This document shows, one piece after another, positions 34,438 through 43,994 of a stretch of DNA of 64,000 bases; position 1 is the first letter of the stretch; each line of letters begins with the position of its first letter. The notes below the pieces were generated by a model. That model saw nothing but the letters and a program-made list of their open reading frames with translations. It made no database searches and was not told where the DNA came from. The stretch is from contig JANOWJ010000043.1 of the NCBI GenBank assembly GCA_031417835.1, forward strand, positions 24,454-88,453. The letters are read 5' to 3'. The position numbers and the translations under genes are program-made. The stretch is from JADJLQ01 sp031417835 (GTDB taxonomy: Bacteria; Bacteroidota; Bacteroidia; Chitinophagales; Saprospiraceae).

Positions 34438-34445
34438 CAAAAATA
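34438..34445 (-). promoter_or_regulatory. Bacteroidota -7 promoter element for the DUF1801-Smr operon
   Basis: The minus strand reads TATTTTTG, a perfect TAnnTTTG element, 20 bases before the ATG at 34417. The upstream TTTG lies only 15 bases away, short of the usual 19. Confidence 0.5.
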
Positions 34446-34484
34446 GTGGAAAATGAAGTGCAAATTCAGCTAGAATAAGCCTGT

Positions 34485-35141
34485 TTAATCCTTGTCCTTC
34501 TTTTTCTTAAACTTGCCTTCTTTCCAGGCATCAAAGAATTTTTTCCAGGCTACTACATTAAACAAATTGATGGGTTTATATTGCCCGGCATAATAATAGC
34601 TTTGAACCAATTGTTTTTGATAGCTGCTAAAGTTTTCACCTCCATCTCGTGGCAGTGAATTGCGCAGATTGGCCATTACATTGTCCGCTAAGTTTTTAGC
34701 GGCGATCTCCCGCATTTTATCGGAGACATCCATAGCCAAGAATTCTAATTTAAAGTTTTCTCGACTGGGCCAAGGGTAAATCACGGTTTCGGGCAAGGTA
34801 AAGGTATCCGTATACATAATCTGAAAGATCGAATAACGATGGTCGGTCAATTCCGTAGGTACATCATATGTGGCCTTTTTAAAACCAACCGCAGAAAAAA
34901 CGATCCGTTCACCTTTTTGTACGACTAATGAGAAAAATCCATTTCGATCGGCATACGTTCCACGACGGGTATTTTCTACACCAATATGCGTATAGGGTAT
35001 AGGCATCGGTTCATTGACCTGATCGGTGACTACCATACCGCTGAACTGTACCAAATTGCTATCTGCAAAGCCCTGCGATCGACCTGTGAAAGCGGTGATG
35101 CAAAAGATTATAAGGGTTAAATATTTGAATGGCATTCGCAC
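34485..35141 (-). CDS. Carboxypeptidase-regulatory-like domain protein
   Basis: A 218-residue secreted protein with signal peptide (about 1-23). Residues 30-120 form the carboxypeptidase D regulatory-like domain found at the start of TonB-dependent receptors: FSGMVVTDQVNEPMPIPYTHIGV, TYADRNGFFSLVVQKGERIVFSAVGF. There is no plug or barrel. The C-terminal part (Lys-rich, WKEGKFKKKKDKD) is charged and may be disordered. Such standalone proteins are common in Bacteroidota and of unknown role. The gene is 67 bp upstream of the DUF1801-Smr operon. Confidence 0.75.
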   Translation of the reverse strand: MRMPFKYLTLIIFCITAFTGRSQGFADSNLVQFSGMVVTDQVNEPMPIPYTHIGVENTRRGTYADRNGFFSLVVQKGERIVFSAVGFKKATYDVPTELTDHRYSIFQIMYTDTFTLPETVIYPWPSRENFKLEFLAMDVSDKMREIAAKNLADNVMANLRNSLPRDGGENFSSYQKQLVQSYYYAGQYKPINLFNVVAWKKFFDAWKEGKFKKKKDKD

Positions 35142-35280
35142 GACAAAATACTTCTAATAATTCATATGTACCAACGCTAAGCTGATATGGATAAAGCCCC
35201 AAAGCCTGTGTTTAACTCATATTTAACCCTTTGTCCAAAGCAAGGTAGCTAACTGAAAAATTTGTGTTAATTTTATATGT

Positions 35281-36321
35281 ATGAAACTCTTCAAGTATAT
35301 CTATATCGCAGTCACACTATTGATGATAACTATGACCCTTATTTTGTGTAAATCCGAGGTTGAATCTCAGGTCATGGAGTTGGCTCAATATCATAAACCT
35401 AAGATGGCCGGCATTCAATCTGGAGGTATTCAGATGATTCCAATACATACGCCCAATGGAGATTTTAAAGTTTGGACTAAAACCGTAGGCAATAATCCGA
35501 AGATCAAAGTCTTGTTGTTGCACGGAGGCCCGGCCGGTACCCACGAATATTGGGAATGTGCAGCTAGTTTTTTCCCTCAAGAAGGCATCGAGTTTATCCT
35601 GTATGATCAATTGGGCTCACATTACTCTGATCAACCTACTGACAGTGCCCTATGGACCACAGCTCGATTTGTAGAGGAAGTAGAGCAAGTCCGACTGGCC
35701 CTTGGTCTGAATAAAGATAATTTTTATCTGTTGGGTCATAGTTGGGGTGGTATACTCGCCACTGAGTATGCCCTAAAGTACCAGCAACACCTCAAAGGAT
35801 TGATCATCTCCAATATGATGTCTGACTGTGTGGCCTACGATCGATATGCAGAACAAGTACTAGCTAAACAAATGGATAAGACAGTCCTGGATTCTGTCAT
35901 GCTCCTCGAATCCAAAGGTCTATATGCCCATCCCCGTTATATGGAACTCCTCATGCCTCATTTTTATCGGCACCATCTGTGTAGACTGGAGGATTGGCCA
36001 GATCCGGTCAATCGCAGTTTTGCCCATATGAATAGTTCGATCTATGTGCTCATGCAAGGTCCCTCTGAGTTTGGCATCAGTGGTCGACTAGAGCAATGGG
36101 ATCGTTCAAAGGACTTGCCTGGCATCAAGGTACCTACTTTGACTGTCGGTGCCACGCACGATACGATGGATCCTGAACATATGAAGTGGATGGCATCTCA
36201 ATTGCCCAAAGGAAGGTTTTTACTTTGTCCCAATGGTAGCCATATGGCGATGTGGGATGATCAGGAAGTATATTTTAAAGGGGTGATTCAGTTTTTGAAG
36301 GATGTCGATCGGGGGTTGTAG
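35281..36321 (+). CDS. Proline-iminopeptidase-family alpha/beta hydrolase
   Basis: A 346-residue hydrolase. After a hydrophobic N-terminus (about 5-23, signal peptide or anchor) come VLLLHGGPAGTHEYW (oxyanion loop HGGP), YLLGHSWGGILATEYAL with nucleophile Ser154, and C-terminal GATHDTMDPEH (Asp) and PNGSHMAMWDD (His). HGGPG and GxSWGG fit the S33 proline-iminopeptidase group, which removes N-terminal Pro or, in this branch, acts on other amides or esters. The exported start suggests a periplasmic role. It is alone, with its upstream region free of a perfect promoter match (TAATTTTA). Confidence 0.82.
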   Translation: MKLFKYIYIAVTLLMITMTLILCKSEVESQVMELAQYHKPKMAGIQSGGIQMIPIHTPNGDFKVWTKTVGNNPKIKVLLLHGGPAGTHEYWECAASFFPQEGIEFILYDQLGSHYSDQPTDSALWTTARFVEEVEQVRLALGLNKDNFYLLGHSWGGILATEYALKYQQHLKGLIISNMMSDCVAYDRYAEQVLAKQMDKTVLDSVMLLESKGLYAHPRYMELLMPHFYRHHLCRLEDWPDPVNRSFAHMNSSIYVLMQGPSEFGISGRLEQWDRSKDLPGIKVPTLTVGATHDTMDPEHMKWMASQLPKGRFLLCPNGSHMAMWDDQEVYFKGVIQFLKDVDRGL

Positions 36322-36523
36322 TTGAAGTTCGTGCCAGTTTCAATAAAGCTCATTTCTAATCTTTATCCTGCCCGTTTTCCGATTTGCTTAAACTGTCCGG
36401 GCATCCTCACAGTACATGATCGAATATTTAACTTTATCTATAGATCGTAGTATGCAATCTATCCGAGTAGCTCTACAATGTGCAAATAAACTTTAATTTT
36501 ACATTGTTTAATAAAATCCTTAC

Positions 36524-39500
36524 ATGCGTAATTTTATACTAGCCTCCTTTACTTTACTGTTCATTTTCATTTTCCAGCAGTCCTGCCAGCTCAATGGCAA
36601 GCCCAAAATACTTGTCTTTTCATTGACCAAAGGCTATCGGCATGCCTCGATAGAAAAAGGTCAGGAAGCAGTCAGGCTTTTGGGTAAAGAAAATGGCTTT
36701 GAGGTGGTGCTGTCTGAGCAGCCAACTATTTTTACGGATGATTCATTAAAAGCATTTTCGGCGGTCATATTTCTAAGCACGACTGGTGATATTTTAAATA
36801 GTCAACAGGAAGCTGCCTTCATGCGCTACATCCAAGCAGGTGGAGGCTTTGTGGGTGTACATGCAGCTGCTGACACAGAGTATGGATGGCCTTGGTATGG
36901 CAAGTTGTGTGGCGCCTACTTCCATAGTCACCCCAAACAAGCCAATGCAAAGATCAAAGTCACCTGCGATGGTCACAAATCGTGTGGCCATCTGCCAGCA
37001 GAATGGACCCGATGGGATGAGTGGTATAATTATCGGGATGTGCAACCTGACCTCAAAATCATCGCCTCACTCGATGAGACTAGTTATGAAGGGGGCAATA
37101 TGAAAGACAAACATCCGATAGCCTGGTATCACGAGTATGATGGGGGCAAGGCTTTTTATACCGGCTTAGGTCACACTGATTCTTCTTTTGTTGAAAAACC
37201 GTTCTTACAACATTTGTTGGGTGGCATTAAATATGCGATGAGTACAAAACTGGATTACTCCAAAGCGTATACAGCTAGCCTGCCCGATGAAGACCGATTC
37301 GAAAAAACAATCCTGGCCTCTAATCTGGATGAACCCATGCAGATGGATATCTTTAAGGATGGCGGTGTACTCATCGCCGAGCGGAAAGGAAATCTCAAAT
37401 TATATAATCCCAATACCGGTTTGATCGAATATCTCGCCAAAAAAAGTGTACATAATAAATATGAAGATGGATTGTTGGGGCTAGCCATAGATCCTAATTA
37501 TGAAGAAAACAATTTTATCTATCTTTTTTATTCACCGATCGGGACGGAATCAGTACAACACGTATCTCGATTTAGATTTAAAAACAAAGAATTGGATACT
37601 ACTTCTGAGAAGATCATTTTAAAAATTCCGGTGCAACGGCAAGAATGTTGTCACAGTGCCGGATTTATCAAATTTGGTGGCGATGGTCTATTTTATATCT
37701 CGGTAGGGGATAATACCAACCCCTTTGCATCAGATGGTTTCAATCCTATAGATGAACGGGAAGGTCGCTCTCCCTGGGATGCTCAAAAATCTTCCGGGAA
37801 TACTAACGATCTACGCGGTAAAATACTCCGCATCAAACTCAAAGCCGATGGCACTTATGAGATACCGGAAGGCAATCTTTTCAAACCAGGAACCCCTAAA
37901 ACAAGACCTGAGATTTTTGTGATGGGTTGTCGTAATCCATTCCGTTTTTCAGTAGATGCTCGACGCAACTTGGTGCACTGGGGCGATGTAGGTCCCGACT
38001 CAGGTAAAGATAGTATAGGTCGGGGTCCAAAAGGCTATGATTTTATAGGACAGGCTGGACTAGGTGGCGGTTTTTTTGGGTGGCCTTATATCAGAGGCAA
38101 TGGACATCAATATCATGATTACAATTTTTCAACTCAAAAAAGTGGTGAAAAATTTGATCCAAATCATATTATAAATAATTCACCTAACAATACCGGTATG
38201 ACGGAGCTACCGCCTTATACAGCACCGAAGCTTTGGTATTCATATGATCAATCCAAGGAATTTCCATTCGTCAATATTGGTGGCAAAAATCCTATGGCGG
38301 GACCTGTATATTATGGTGCAGATTACCAACAAGGTGCTACCTCTTTCCCAGTGTACTTTGAGGGTAAATTATTTATATACGAGTGGATGCGACGATGGAT
38401 TTATGTAGTCACTTTAGACAAAGACCATAATTTTATTAAATTCGATCAGTTTATGTCCGGCACCACTTTTGCCAACCCTATGGACATGATGTTTGGCCCC
38501 GATGGTACGCTATACGTATTAAATTATGGTACCAAATGGTTTGCCCGCAATGAAGATGCTCAATTGTTTAAAATAGACTTTAATGGGGGCAATCGTAAAC
38601 CAGTAGCCAAGATGAAAGTGGATAAATACTCAGGCAGCGTGCCCCTCACGTTGACCCTAGATGCCAGCGAGTCGACCGACTCAGATCAGGAGACATTGCA
38701 ATACGATTGGTTGATCAATGGAATAAAAAAAGCATCGGGTCAGGTAACCACCCTCGAAATAGCCACCCCGGGCGATTATGATCTAACACTAGAGGTGACC
38801 GACGCCAGTGGTAGCCGAGCGATGACTAATACCAAAGTGCAAGCTGGCAACGAAATGCCCGAAGTAAACATTGAAGTGTTTGGAAATCAATCTTTCTTTT
38901 GGCCAGGGCGTAAAATCCCATACTCCATCACGATCAAAGATAAAGAAGATGGCTCCAATGAAACCGGCACCCTCAGTCCTGAAAACATAAAAGTATCCTC
39001 TGCCTTTATACAGGAAGGGCAAGACCTAGCAAAACTTACGGCTGTAGGCCATCTCGCCGGCATGAGTCAATCGCCATTTGAATCAGGCAGGTTGCTCATA
39101 GAAAAATCTGATTGCAAAACGTGCCATGCCAATGATAAAGCCATCAATGGACCATCTTACAATCAAGTAGCCCAGCGATACAGTGGCCAAGACGGAGCCG
39201 AAGCTACACTGGTACAAAAAGTAATCAAAGGCGGTACTGGCAACTGGGGTGATCGTGCGATGGCCGCACATCCTCAACTCAGTGAAGCCGAAGTAGGTCA
39301 AATGATCAAATACGTATTGTCTCTGGCTGGACCCAAAGGCAATACTGCAGAACTGACCAATCTGCTGAGTGGAGTGATCCAAGTCAAAGAATCCGGTATA
39401 GGCAATTATGTGATATCTGCCGGCTATACAGATCGCGGTTATAATGGTGTCCCCCCACTCGCCAATCAAAAGATAATATATCTTAAGAGTAATTCATTAA

Positions 39501-39892
39501 ATGCAACTGATGCAGAATTGCGATCTAAAGGAGTTTCCCTGTTTGAAGTGAATAATAGGAATATCTGTGTCCTAGCTAATAATGCACATCTTGGATTTAA
39601 AGATGTTGACTTTAAAGATCTCAAAGGAGTCGATATCACCTATACGGCCAGTCATGCCGGTAAGCTAATCCTTAAAATAGATGACCCTGTAAGTGGTGAT
39701 AAAGTCGGCGAGATCTCTATCACTCCGAGCGATATACAAGTCACTCCTAAACAATATACCCTTGCTACAGATATTAAATTTACAAAAGGAAGGCATACGC
39801 TTTATCTGGTCTATACTACCGATGACCAGTCAGCAGCCAGTGCAGCTTGTGTGCCTACGCTGGTGACCTTTAAGTTGAAGGATGGGATTTAA
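36524..39892 (+). CDS. ThuA - PQQ sugar dehydrogenase - PKD - cytochrome c - CBM6-like fusion
   Basis: A 1122-residue secreted protein. After a lipoprotein-like signal (FQQSC) come: a ThuA domain, about 28-245 (LSLTKGYRHASIEKGQ, GGGFVGVHAAADTEYGW); a PQQ/Sorbosone-dehydrogenase-like six-bladed propeller, about 255-685 (GGVLIAERKGNLKLYNP, EDGLLGLAIDPNYEENNFIYLFYS, GNTNDLRGKILRIKL); a PKD domain, 690-775; a cytochrome c domain with Cys864, Cys867 and His868 (CKTCH); and a CBM6-like end, about 960-1122. ThuA domains are tied to trehalose and polyol metabolism. A PQQ dehydrogenase with its own haem could pass electrons from sugar oxidation on within one chain. This architecture is known from related Bacteroidota and Planctomycetes; the exact substrate is unknown. 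Confidence 0.9.
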   Translation: MRNFILASFTLLFIFIFQQSCQLNGKPKILVFSLTKGYRHASIEKGQEAVRLLGKENGFEVVLSEQPTIFTDDSLKAFSAVIFLSTTGDILNSQQEAAFMRYIQAGGGFVGVHAAADTEYGWPWYGKLCGAYFHSHPKQANAKIKVTCDGHKSCGHLPAEWTRWDEWYNYRDVQPDLKIIASLDETSYEGGNMKDKHPIAWYHEYDGGKAFYTGLGHTDSSFVEKPFLQHLLGGIKYAMSTKLDYSKAYTASLPDEDRFEKTILASNLDEPMQMDIFKDGGVLIAERKGNLKLYNPNTGLIEYLAKKSVHNKYEDGLLGLAIDPNYEENNFIYLFYSPIGTESVQHVSRFRFKNKELDTTSEKIILKIPVQRQECCHSAGFIKFGGDGLFYISVGDNTNPFASDGFNPIDEREGRSPWDAQKSSGNTNDLRGKILRIKLKADGTYEIPEGNLFKPGTPKTRPEIFVMGCRNPFRFSVDARRNLVHWGDVGPDSGKDSIGRGPKGYDFIGQAGLGGGFFGWPYIRGNGHQYHDYNFSTQKSGEKFDPNHIINNSPNNTGMTELPPYTAPKLWYSYDQSKEFPFVNIGGKNPMAGPVYYGADYQQGATSFPVYFEGKLFIYEWMRRWIYVVTLDKDHNFIKFDQFMSGTTFANPMDMMFGPDGTLYVLNYGTKWFARNEDAQLFKIDFNGGNRKPVAKMKVDKYSGSVPLTLTLDASESTDSDQETLQYDWLINGIKKASGQVTTLEIATPGDYDLTLEVTDASGSRAMTNTKVQAGNEMPEVNIEVFGNQSFFWPGRKIPYSITIKDKEDGSNETGTLSPENIKVSSAFIQEGQDLAKLTAVGHLAGMSQSPFESGRLLIEKSDCKTCHANDKAINGPSYNQVAQRYSGQDGAEATLVQKVIKGGTGNWGDRAMAAHPQLSEAEVGQMIKYVLSLAGPKGNTAELTNLLSGVIQVKESGIGNYVISAGYTDRGYNGVPPLANQKIIYLKSNSLNATDAELRSKGVSLFEVNNRNICVLANNAHLGFKDVDFKDLKGVDITYTASHAGKLILKIDDPVSGDKVGEISITPSDIQVTPKQYTLATDIKFTKGRHTLYLVYTTDDQSAASAACVPTLVTFKLKDGI

Positions 39893-39909
39893 AAAAAACT
39901 GCTGTAGAC

Positions 39910-39950
39910 TCAGACTCAGACTCAGAATCAGAATCTGAGTCTGAGTCTGA
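39910..39950. terminator. 17-bp perfect hairpin made of hexamer repeats
   Basis: Left arm 39910-39926 (TCAGACTCAGACTCAGA) pairs perfectly with the right arm 39934-39950 (TCTGAGTCTGAGTCTGA) around a 7-base loop ATCAGAA. The arms are built of repeated ACTCAG/CTGAGT hexamers, and partial copies continue on both sides. It sits 17 bases after the stop of the ThuA fusion and could end transcription; no long U-tract follows, so it may be a repeat-driven hairpin instead. Confidence 0.6.
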
Positions 39951-40019
39951 TTCTCAATCTTGACTCTCACACTTTTGACTTATTTTCGCCTCCCAAAATT
40001 GATTCTCTAAACCTACACA

Positions 40020-41243
40020 GTGGATTCATCACCTCCGTATCTGAAAAGCAGCAGACTTAGTACCCTAAGCTACGCCATACGCGGACCTATCTTTGATAAG
40101 TCACATGAAATGCAGTTGGCAGGGCATAACATTATCAACCTCAATATTGGTAATCCTGCGCCTTTTGGGCTATTTACTCCAGACGAGATCGTGAGTGATA
40201 TGATCAGCAATATCCAGGATGCCCAAGGATACTCTCACCATTTAGGCATATTCCCGGCACGCAAAGCGGTCATGCATTATACTCAACAAATTGGGATCAC
40301 CGGGGTGACCATTGAAGATGTATTTATAGGCAATGGTGTAAGTGAGCTCATCGTCATGTCGATGCAAGCCATGCTCAATGAGGGAGATGAAGTACTCATA
40401 CCGGCACCGGATTACCCACTGTGGACTACGGCGGTCGCGCTCGCCGGAGGTGTCCCGGTACATTATATATGTGATGAAGCCAATGACTGGAATCCTGATC
40501 TGCAAGATATCCGTAAAAAAATTTCTTTAAAAACGAAAGCTATAGTCGTCATAAGCCCTAATAACCCAACAGGAGCAGTTTACCCCGACACCATCTTACA
40601 GCAAATAGCAGATTTGGCTGCGGAAAAAAACCTGATTGTTTTATCCGATGAGATCTATGATAAAATATTATTTGATGGTCACACACATACGCCGATAGCT
40701 TCGCTCAATGAAGATGTATTTTATATGACTTTTGGTGGACTTTCTAAAAACTATAGAGCAACCGGGTTTAGAGGCGGATGGGTGATCCTCAGCGGGGCCA
40801 AACATCGAGCCTCTTCCTATATCGAAGGACTTACTTTATTAGCCAGTATGCGATTGTGCGCCAATGTACCAGCACAGTTTGCTATCCAGACAGCCCTCGG
40901 AGGGTATCAAAGTATCAATGACCTGGTAGCACCCAAAGGTAGGATTTATAAGCAAGGGATGCTCGCCTATGAACGATTGAATCAAATACCCGGAGTATCT
41001 TGTATCAAACCAAAAGGTGCATTGTATGTATTTCCGAAAATCGATTTTAAATACTATGCCTTTGCAGATGATCATGAATTCGTTTATAAACTTCTTACAG
41101 AACAGAAAGTATTGATCGTGCCCGGTACCGGATTTAATCACACCGATAGTGCTCATGTACGCATCGTTTTTCTCGCCGATACAGATCTGTTGAATACGGC
41201 ATTCGATCGAATCGAACTGTTGTTACATGAACACATCCGTTAG
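40020..41243 (+). CDS. Class I aminotransferase (alanine transaminase-like)
   Basis: A 407-residue PLP-dependent aminotransferase. The PLP Lys is Lys243 in FGGLSKNYRATGFRGGW. Other blocks are LNIGNPAPFGLFTPDE, GNGVSELIVMSMQAML, IPAPDYPLWTTAVALAGG, VVISPNNPTGAVYPD and LSDEIYDKILFDG. The SKNYRATGFRGGW and DYPLWT blocks resemble the AlaA/YfbQ group, which makes alanine from pyruvate and glutamate. The start is GTG at 40020; the next ATG would remove conserved residues. It may have its own near-match promoter TATTTTCG at 39981. Confidence 0.88.
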   Translation: MDSSPPYLKSSRLSTLSYAIRGPIFDKSHEMQLAGHNIINLNIGNPAPFGLFTPDEIVSDMISNIQDAQGYSHHLGIFPARKAVMHYTQQIGITGVTIEDVFIGNGVSELIVMSMQAMLNEGDEVLIPAPDYPLWTTAVALAGGVPVHYICDEANDWNPDLQDIRKKISLKTKAIVVISPNNPTGAVYPDTILQQIADLAAEKNLIVLSDEIYDKILFDGHTHTPIASLNEDVFYMTFGGLSKNYRATGFRGGWVILSGAKHRASSYIEGLTLLASMRLCANVPAQFAIQTALGGYQSINDLVAPKGRIYKQGMLAYERLNQIPGVSCIKPKGALYVFPKIDFKYYAFADDHEFVYKLLTEQKVLIVPGTGFNHTDSAHVRIVFLADTDLLNTAFDRIELLLHEHIR

Positions 41244-41259
41244 ATAACGGTACATACAT

Positions 41260-43989
41260 TTATTTAGACATAGCCTCATATTTAGCAGCCTGAGTTTGAT
41301 CACCCAGTTGCCTGAAACAAAATGCAATTTTAGCATACGTATCTTTCTGATTGTTGCCATTGCCTAATGCAAATCCATATTGCTCCAACGCTTTTTTGTA
41401 ATTTTTTTCAGACTCGAAGGTCATGCCATACCATTTGTAACAATTGTTCAGATCATATTTATCTTCTATTAACTTGGCAAAGATGGGTTGGGCCTCTTTG
41501 AGCTTATTGGTATTGAGATAAATCAGGCCTTGCAAGGCTCTGGATGGTAGAAACTCAGGGTGGTGCTTAAAACTTTCGGTGACATAGATCTGGGCCTGAG
41601 ACCAATTATTACTTTGTGCATAGATGTATGCCAATTGAAACCATCCCCATTCACTGCGAGGATTGTGCCGTAAAAAAGCATTAAATTTTTGCACCGCACC
41701 ATTGGCATCGTTGGCAGTAATGGCTTGCATTGCCTCATAATCATCTCGATTGGTCCGTTTGTATAAAAATACTAAGGGTTCGCCATCGAGTTTAATAAAA
41801 TGCAATGAGTCGGCTTTGGGGAATATGTGATTTTTTAATTGATATGGATGTATGTACATATTGGGGAACAAAGCATAATCCCACAAGATCGAACCACGCT
41901 CATAATAGCGGGTATAGGCCATCGAAATACTATCATCAAATCCTTTAAAATACTGAGTCAACTCATTAGAAGCATTAGATGCAATCACCAATTTGGTGCC
42001 TTTTGGGTGGTTCTTTCGGATATACGTTTTTAACCATTCAGCGCCTTGTTTAGTGCTGTTGAGCGAGTAGTCCCATTCATACTTTCCATAGGCACCACGC
42101 GTACCGCCCATGATTTCATTATAATAAAGGTATTCAAACGGGTGATTGCGCACCACATATTGCAACGGGTGAATCAAGGCCAATAGTGGAATGCCTATGG
42201 ACCACAAAGACGCATTCAACCTGGGTATGCGTTGCACTAAAAAATGCCATCCCAATCCTGCCGTAATGGCTATAAAGGGAAATGTAAACATAAAATGTCG
42301 CCAACTCCCATACATATTACCCAATTTGAAATAAGAATAAATCAATGGAAAGCCAAAGGCTAACAACATCAGCCATAAAATCGATCGCTCCACTAAAGCC
42401 TTTTTTGAAAAGATCGCATACACCAATAACGCTAAGCCCAACCATAAGGCTAGTGGGATTGTAATCAGCAAATATTTGATGACATAATAATCAGGCATGG
42501 AGGAAGACAATCGATATTTTGATTCAAAGATCTGATAAAGGGATACCGGATGATTCCCTGAGCTTTTGATGACTTCGATGGAGTGTTTGATCGGCGCAAC
42601 TAGGCCATATGGCCAAAATAATAATGCAATAAAATAAGAGACGACTACTGCCAGGGCCAACAACCATACCGGACGCAAAGATTGAAGATCTTTGATAAAA
42701 GACTTGTGCAACATACCAGTCTTCAAGATCATCAACAAGCTGTAGAATCCCATGAGCGCCATCAACAATACACCTCCTGCAAGTCTGGATGCAAAACTTA
42801 ACGCTAATGCTAACGTGACATAGATTAAATACTTTCTGGACACTTTAGGGTAAATATCCCAATATCGAACAATACTATAAACTCCAATGACTGTAAAAGT
42901 AGCTAATGGGATATCCCGATGATTATTAAATACATTGCCCATAAATATTGGACTCAAGAGCATCAGCAAGGTGGTGATCAGCGCCACACGGTATCCGGCC
43001 ATACGCAATGCTATAAATCCAGCGAACAAAATAGCCAACCACCCCACGACACTGACTGCAATATGTCTGAACGTAAAATTCCTTTCCCATCCCAGCGGTT
43101 TGCCTAGCGTATAGATCACGTTGTCAAAAATCTGGCCGTTGAAATATTGTGGATCAACTCCGGATTTTACATTGACACTGGTATCGGCCCCGAAAGTCTT
43201 GTAAAAATTATACACCTTTTCAGCTTGGCCCAAATATCTATTTTCATCACTACTGATACCTACATTGATCGCTCCTATCAATGCATATATCAATCCTACC
43301 GCAATCAAAGTGCTATACAGGAATCGGTATAATCCTTGATTTCTGGTCTCTGGCAGTGCTGCCTTGTTTTTATATAGACTTAGTGGTTTTAAAAAATGAT
43401 CATTGTAAAAAGAACTGAACCTTTGAGTTAGTCCTGGTTTTGAAAAATTAATTCCATCGGGTCGGTCGATCAAAATTAATTCCTTCACCAAATCTGAATT
43501 TGTGATCAAGGGATGAATGGATTGCTCCATCTCGCCGTAGGTGATACCCTGATGACCAAAGTAGTTTTTTATGACTTCTTTAGATAAGGTCATTGATGCT
43601 TGGCTGGACTGATATCTTCCCTTTGGATCAATATACGCTAGCACTTGAGCTTTTGGCCCAGTCTTAGGGTTTTTGACTTTTACCCACTGAGCTAAATCGG
43701 TTTGCCAATCAGGATGGGTTAATTGAATGACCAGGATTGGTTTTTGCAAGAAGGACTCCTCCACGACCTGGGCTGAAGTCATCAATTGTTGTTTAGGAAT
43801 GGCGCTTCCTTCGACCGCTTGATCATAGATCAACTTAAGGGTGTCTGATGATTTGGCTATGTTTTTAATGGATTGTATTGTATCAAGTAGCTGTTGCTCA
43901 CTCCATGCTGAGGCACCAATCGCCAATATATTATACGTATGCTGTGATGTCGTTTTAGTTTGTTCTACGACTTTTATTGATTTTGCCAT
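41260..43989 (-). CDS. Polytopic glycosyltransferase-like protein with C-terminal TPRs
   Basis: A 909-residue membrane protein. Residues 1-220 form a soluble N-terminal region of unknown fold. From about 225 to 610 there are some 11 membrane helices, with the PMT/ArnT (GT39/GT83-like) first-loop motif SSDENRYLGQAEKVYNF (acidic DE after the first helix) and FNNHRDIPLATFTVIGV. Then an extracytoplasmic part (NHPFEYLYYNEIMGG) and, from about 760, TPR helices (SEWGWFQLAYIYAQSNNWSQAQIYV, LPSRALQGLIYLNTNKLKEAQ). Such enzymes move a sugar from a lipid-linked donor onto lipids or proteins. The GT2-methyltransferase gene upstream ends 5 bp before its start, so they form an operon, perhaps with the Dpm1-like GT2 supplying donor. 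Confidence 0.78.
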   Translation of the reverse strand: MAKSIKVVEQTKTTSQHTYNILAIGASAWSEQQLLDTIQSIKNIAKSSDTLKLIYDQAVEGSAIPKQQLMTSAQVVEESFLQKPILVIQLTHPDWQTDLAQWVKVKNPKTGPKAQVLAYIDPKGRYQSSQASMTLSKEVIKNYFGHQGITYGEMEQSIHPLITNSDLVKELILIDRPDGINFSKPGLTQRFSSFYNDHFLKPLSLYKNKAALPETRNQGLYRFLYSTLIAVGLIYALIGAINVGISSDENRYLGQAEKVYNFYKTFGADTSVNVKSGVDPQYFNGQIFDNVIYTLGKPLGWERNFTFRHIAVSVVGWLAILFAGFIALRMAGYRVALITTLLMLLSPIFMGNVFNNHRDIPLATFTVIGVYSIVRYWDIYPKVSRKYLIYVTLALALSFASRLAGGVLLMALMGFYSLLMILKTGMLHKSFIKDLQSLRPVWLLALAVVVSYFIALLFWPYGLVAPIKHSIEVIKSSGNHPVSLYQIFESKYRLSSSMPDYYVIKYLLITIPLALWLGLALLVYAIFSKKALVERSILWLMLLAFGFPLIYSYFKLGNMYGSWRHFMFTFPFIAITAGLGWHFLVQRIPRLNASLWSIGIPLLALIHPLQYVVRNHPFEYLYYNEIMGGTRGAYGKYEWDYSLNSTKQGAEWLKTYIRKNHPKGTKLVIASNASNELTQYFKGFDDSISMAYTRYYERGSILWDYALFPNMYIHPYQLKNHIFPKADSLHFIKLDGEPLVFLYKRTNRDDYEAMQAITANDANGAVQKFNAFLRHNPRSEWGWFQLAYIYAQSNNWSQAQIYVTESFKHHPEFLPSRALQGLIYLNTNKLKEAQPIFAKLIEDKYDLNNCYKWYGMTFESEKNYKKALEQYGFALGNGNNQKDTYAKIAFCFRQLGDQTQAAKYEAMSK

Positions 43990-43994
43990 GTATC

